Both the position numbers and the translations under genes were made by a program. The notes under the pieces were generated by a model. That model saw only the letters and a program-made list of their open reading frames with translations. It was not told where the DNA came from and made no database searches. From NCBI RefSeq assembly GCF_014851585.1, contig NZ_JACVAB010000001.1:186001-250000 (forward strand): DNA of 64,000 bases. The letters run 5' to 3'. Within the stretch, counting starts at the first letter, position 1. Each line of letters starts with the position of its first letter. Positions 62,455 to 64,000 of this stretch are shown here, in pieces. This DNA is from Agrobacterium sp. AGB01. GTDB taxonomy: Bacteria; Pseudomonadota; Alphaproteobacteria; Rhizobiales; Rhizobiaceae.

Positions 62455-63639
62455 TCAGGCCGAGACCTTGGACAGTGCCTGGGCGAAGTCATCAACCAGA
62501 TCGTCAGTGTCTTCAATACCGCAGGACAGACGCAACGTACCGCTGGCAATGCCCATTTCGGCACGGGCTTCATCCGTCAGGTTCTTGTGGGTGGTGGTTC
62601 CCGGGTGGGTGATCAGGCTCTTGGCATCGCCGAGATTGTTGGAAATCTTCACGATATCAAGGGCGTTCTGCAGGGCGAAAGCTGCTTCTTTGCCACCCTT
62701 CAGCTCGAAGGCCACCATGGTCGAACCGCCCGTCATCTGGCGGGCAATGATATCTGCCTGCGGGTGATCCTTGCGGCCCGGGTAGATAACCTTTGCAACC
62801 TGCTTCTGTTCAGCAAGGAAGTCGGCAATGCGGGTAGCATTGGCGGTCTGCTGCTTGACGCGCAGTGCCAATGTTTCCAGTCCCTTCATCATCGTCCAGG
62901 CATTGAACGGCGACAGGGCAGGGCCGGTATGACGGTAATATTCCTGAAACTCTTCTTCGATCCACTTCTTGTCGGAAAGCACGACACCGCCAAGGCAGCG
63001 GCCCTGACCATCAATGTGCTTGGTCGCGGAGTAGACGACAATATGTGCGCCCAATTCAAGCGGCTTCTGGAAAAGCGGCGTGGCGAAAACGTTGTCAACA
63101 ACCACCTTTGCGCCAATCTGGTTGGCCAGCTTGGCAACACCGGCAATATCAACCACTTCCAGTGTCGGGTTGGTCGGGCTTTCCAGGAAGAAAAGACGGG
63201 TGTTGGGGCGGATGGCGCCTTCCCAGTTGGCAAGGTCACGACCGTCGATCAGTGTGCATTCGATGCCGTATTTTGGAGCCAGCGTCTCGACAACCCAGCG
63301 GCAGGAGCCGAACAGGGCGCGGGCGGCAACGATGTGGTCGCCAGCCTTCAACTGGCACAGTATGGCAGAGGCAACAGCAGCCATGCCCGATGCGGTGGCG
63401 CGTGCTTCTTCGGCGCCTTCCAGCAGGCACATGCGCTTTTCGAACATGTCATTGGTGGGGCTGGCGTAACGGGCGTAAATAAAGCCTTCCGTCTCACCCT
63501 TGAAGCGAGCCTCGGCGGCTTCTGAATTTTCGTAGACAAAACCCTGTGTCAGGTAGAGTGCTTCTGATGTTTCGCCGAACTGCGAACGCAGGCTTCCGCC
63601 GTGAACGAGTTTCGTTGCCGGGCGCCAGTTATTGCTCAT
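62455..63639 (-). CDS. metZ: O-succinylhomoserine sulfhydrylase
   Basis: MetZ makes homocysteine directly from O-succinylhomoserine and sulfide in methionine synthesis. The 394-residue PLP enzyme begins MSNNWRPATKLVHGGSLRSQ and has ASGMAAVASAIL, the Asp in VVVDNVFATPLFQKP and the Schiff-base lysine in VYSATKHIDGQGRCLGG. The rhizobial MetZ rather than a cystathionine synthase is favoured by the N-terminus and by the SAM-II riboswitch just upstream, a known metZ/metA control element. ATG 63645 is an alternative start. Divergent from the dCTP deaminase gene. Confidence 0.92.
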   Translation of the reverse strand: MSNNWRPATKLVHGGSLRSQFGETSEALYLTQGFVYENSEAAEARFKGETEGFIYARYASPTNDMFEKRMCLLEGAEEARATASGMAAVASAILCQLKAGDHIVAARALFGSCRWVVETLAPKYGIECTLIDGRDLANWEGAIRPNTRLFFLESPTNPTLEVVDIAGVAKLANQIGAKVVVDNVFATPLFQKPLELGAHIVVYSATKHIDGQGRCLGGVVLSDKKWIEEEFQEYYRHTGPALSPFNAWTMMKGLETLALRVKQQTANATRIADFLAEQKQVAKVIYPGRKDHPQADIIARQMTGGSTMVAFELKGGKEAAFALQNALDIVKISNNLGDAKSLITHPGTTTHKNLTDEARAEMGIASGTLRLSCGIEDTDDLVDDFAQALSKVSA

Positions 63640-63656
63640 GTCCATCACCTTCAAAC

Positions 63657-63701
63657 AAAAAAACCGGCCGCAAAAGCAGACCGGTTTCGAACACCCGGTC
63701 T
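63657..63701 (-). promoter_or_regulatory. Terminator/antiterminator pair below the metZ riboswitch
   Basis: Two mutually exclusive hairpins on the minus strand. The first is AGACCGG (63701-63695) with CCGGTCT (63684-63678). The second is AAACCGG (63687-63681) with CCGGTTT (from 63667), which is followed by seven T (63663-63657). They share the ACCGG segment. The second is an intrinsic terminator ending about 18 bp before the metZ start. Confidence 0.65.
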
Positions 63702-63753
63702 TTTTAGCCACTTATTTAACGTGGCTGCAAGCCGACCGGCCAAATCACCACGG
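63702..63753 (-). ncRNA. SAM-II riboswitch controlling metZ
   Basis: The minus strand reads GTGGTGATTTGGCCG, then GCTTGCAGCCACGTTAAA, then GTGGCTAAAAA. These are the conserved blocks of the SAM-II aptamer: the P1 stem GTGGT.../...GCCAC, the A-rich loop TTAAA, and the 3' GTGGCTAAA that pairs back to form the pseudoknot. SAM binding lowers expression of methionine genes in related bacteria. A promoter TTGACG (63791-63786), 17 bp, TATGCC (63768-63763) precedes it. Confidence 0.88.
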
Positions 63754-63762
63754 GATAAAATT

Positions 63763-63791
63763 GGCATACGCCCGTTAACGGCTTGCGTCAA
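63763..63791 (-). promoter_or_regulatory. Likely metZ promoter
   Basis: TTGACG, a 17-bp spacer and TATGCC on the minus strand, placing the transcript start just upstream of the SAM-II aptamer. Confidence 0.45.
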
Positions 63792-63838
63792 TGCTGGTGT
63801 TTTGGTTTTGTCGGTTGGAAAAGCAACAGGTGAGTATC

Positions 63839-64000
63839 ATGAAAAGAACGACCGGTATTTTAACGGATGGAGCCATCCGCGGCCTGTTCGAAAGCGGCAA
63901 TTTGAAAAGCGAAGCAGCACTGGATTCCGATCAGGTTCAGCCTGCCAGCCTTGATCTGCGTCTTGGCGCCATCGCGTATCGTGTGCGTGCCAGCTTCATG
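63839..64000 (+). CDS. dcd: 2'-Deoxycytidine 5'-triphosphate deaminase, 5' part
   Basis: The first 54 codons run to the window edge without a stop. The protein begins MKRTTGILTDGAIRGLFESG, then LDSDQVQPASLDLRLGAIAY and RVRASFM. The segment QVQPASLDLRLG is the conserved dCTP deaminase motif. The N-terminus matches the longer, roughly two-domain form found in Rhizobiales, but this cannot be verified here. The enzyme would convert dCTP to dUTP, which Dut (17168-17641) then hydrolyses. AGGTGAG lies just before ATG 63839. Confidence 0.85.
   Translation, partial: MKRTTGILTDGAIRGLFESGNLKSEAALDSDQVQPASLDLRLGAIAYRVRASFM

Noticed and set aside
1-64000. Insertion sequences, prophage, CRISPR arrays, tRNA or rRNA genes, toxin-antitoxin or defence islands
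   Set aside because: None of their proteins, repeats or conserved RNA sequences were seen on either strand. By eye only, so a very short tRNA-like element could be missed.

Overview
The window is ordinary alphaproteobacterial chromosome of the Rhizobiaceae type (Agrobacterium/Rhizobium-like; species not decided). The reasons are the neighbourhood mutM - enoyl-CoA hydratase - rpsT - dnaA with ubiE/ubiB beside it, a GcrA regulator with dense GANTC sites, an S. meliloti-type PmtA, a Flp/Tad (cpa/ctp) pilus cluster, the rhizobial rhaRSTPQUK/rhaDI rhamnose locus, and a SAM-II riboswitch in front of metZ. I see no rRNA, tRNA, insertion sequence, prophage or CRISPR array.

Layout. 1-7131: housekeeping genes: 3' end of uppP, a small exported protein, an NDUFA9-like reductase, DUF1330, pyrF, pmtA, dnaN, rsmI and yraN. 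7318-11812: a phosphate-starvation type ugpBAEC glycerol-3-phosphate importer behind a three-unit PHO box. 11920-25271: housekeeping: cupin, gshB, comM, cysK, a LysE exporter, dut, prfC, coaBC, an MmcQ/YjbR protein, ubiB, ubiE, mutM and an enoyl-CoA hydratase. 25320-28134: rpsT and dnaA, with a 0.7 kb dnaA leader carrying GANTC sites and an internal terminator. 28151-37946: a Flp/Tad pilus locus: an orphan secretin N-domain protein on the minus strand, then flp, cpaA-F, tadB and tadC. 38136-44385: a GntR/FadR regulator, a Cys/Met-type PLP enzyme and a complete CUT1 ABC importer, apparently one catabolic unit of unknown substrate. 44451-55693: L-rhamnose uptake and breakdown, rhaRSTPQ-rhaM-rhaK leftward and rhaD, rhaI rightward, with a YqaE-type micro-protein between rhaD and rhaI. 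55760-57189: a DeoR regulator divergent from a NudK-like Nudix hydrolase, separated by three tandem 10-bp repeats. 57235-64000: gcrA, argD, argF, hslO, apaG, metZ with its riboswitch, and the start of a dCTP deaminase gene.

How the genes work together. Three ABC sugar or sugar-phosphate importers occupy the accessory-like stretches, each with a readable control site (PHO box, GntR palindrome, DeoR-type repeats). The cell-cycle theme recurs: dnaA and gcrA both have clustered GANTC (CcrM) sites upstream, and the pilus genes have CtrA-like TTAA motifs. Two unexplained plus-strand terminators, one in the dnaA leader and one upstream of argD, suggest small RNAs or attenuators. The best candidates for something undescribed are the GntR-PLP enzyme-CUT1 unit, those two putative short transcripts, and the DeoR-NudK pair. 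All are inferences from sequence read by eye.
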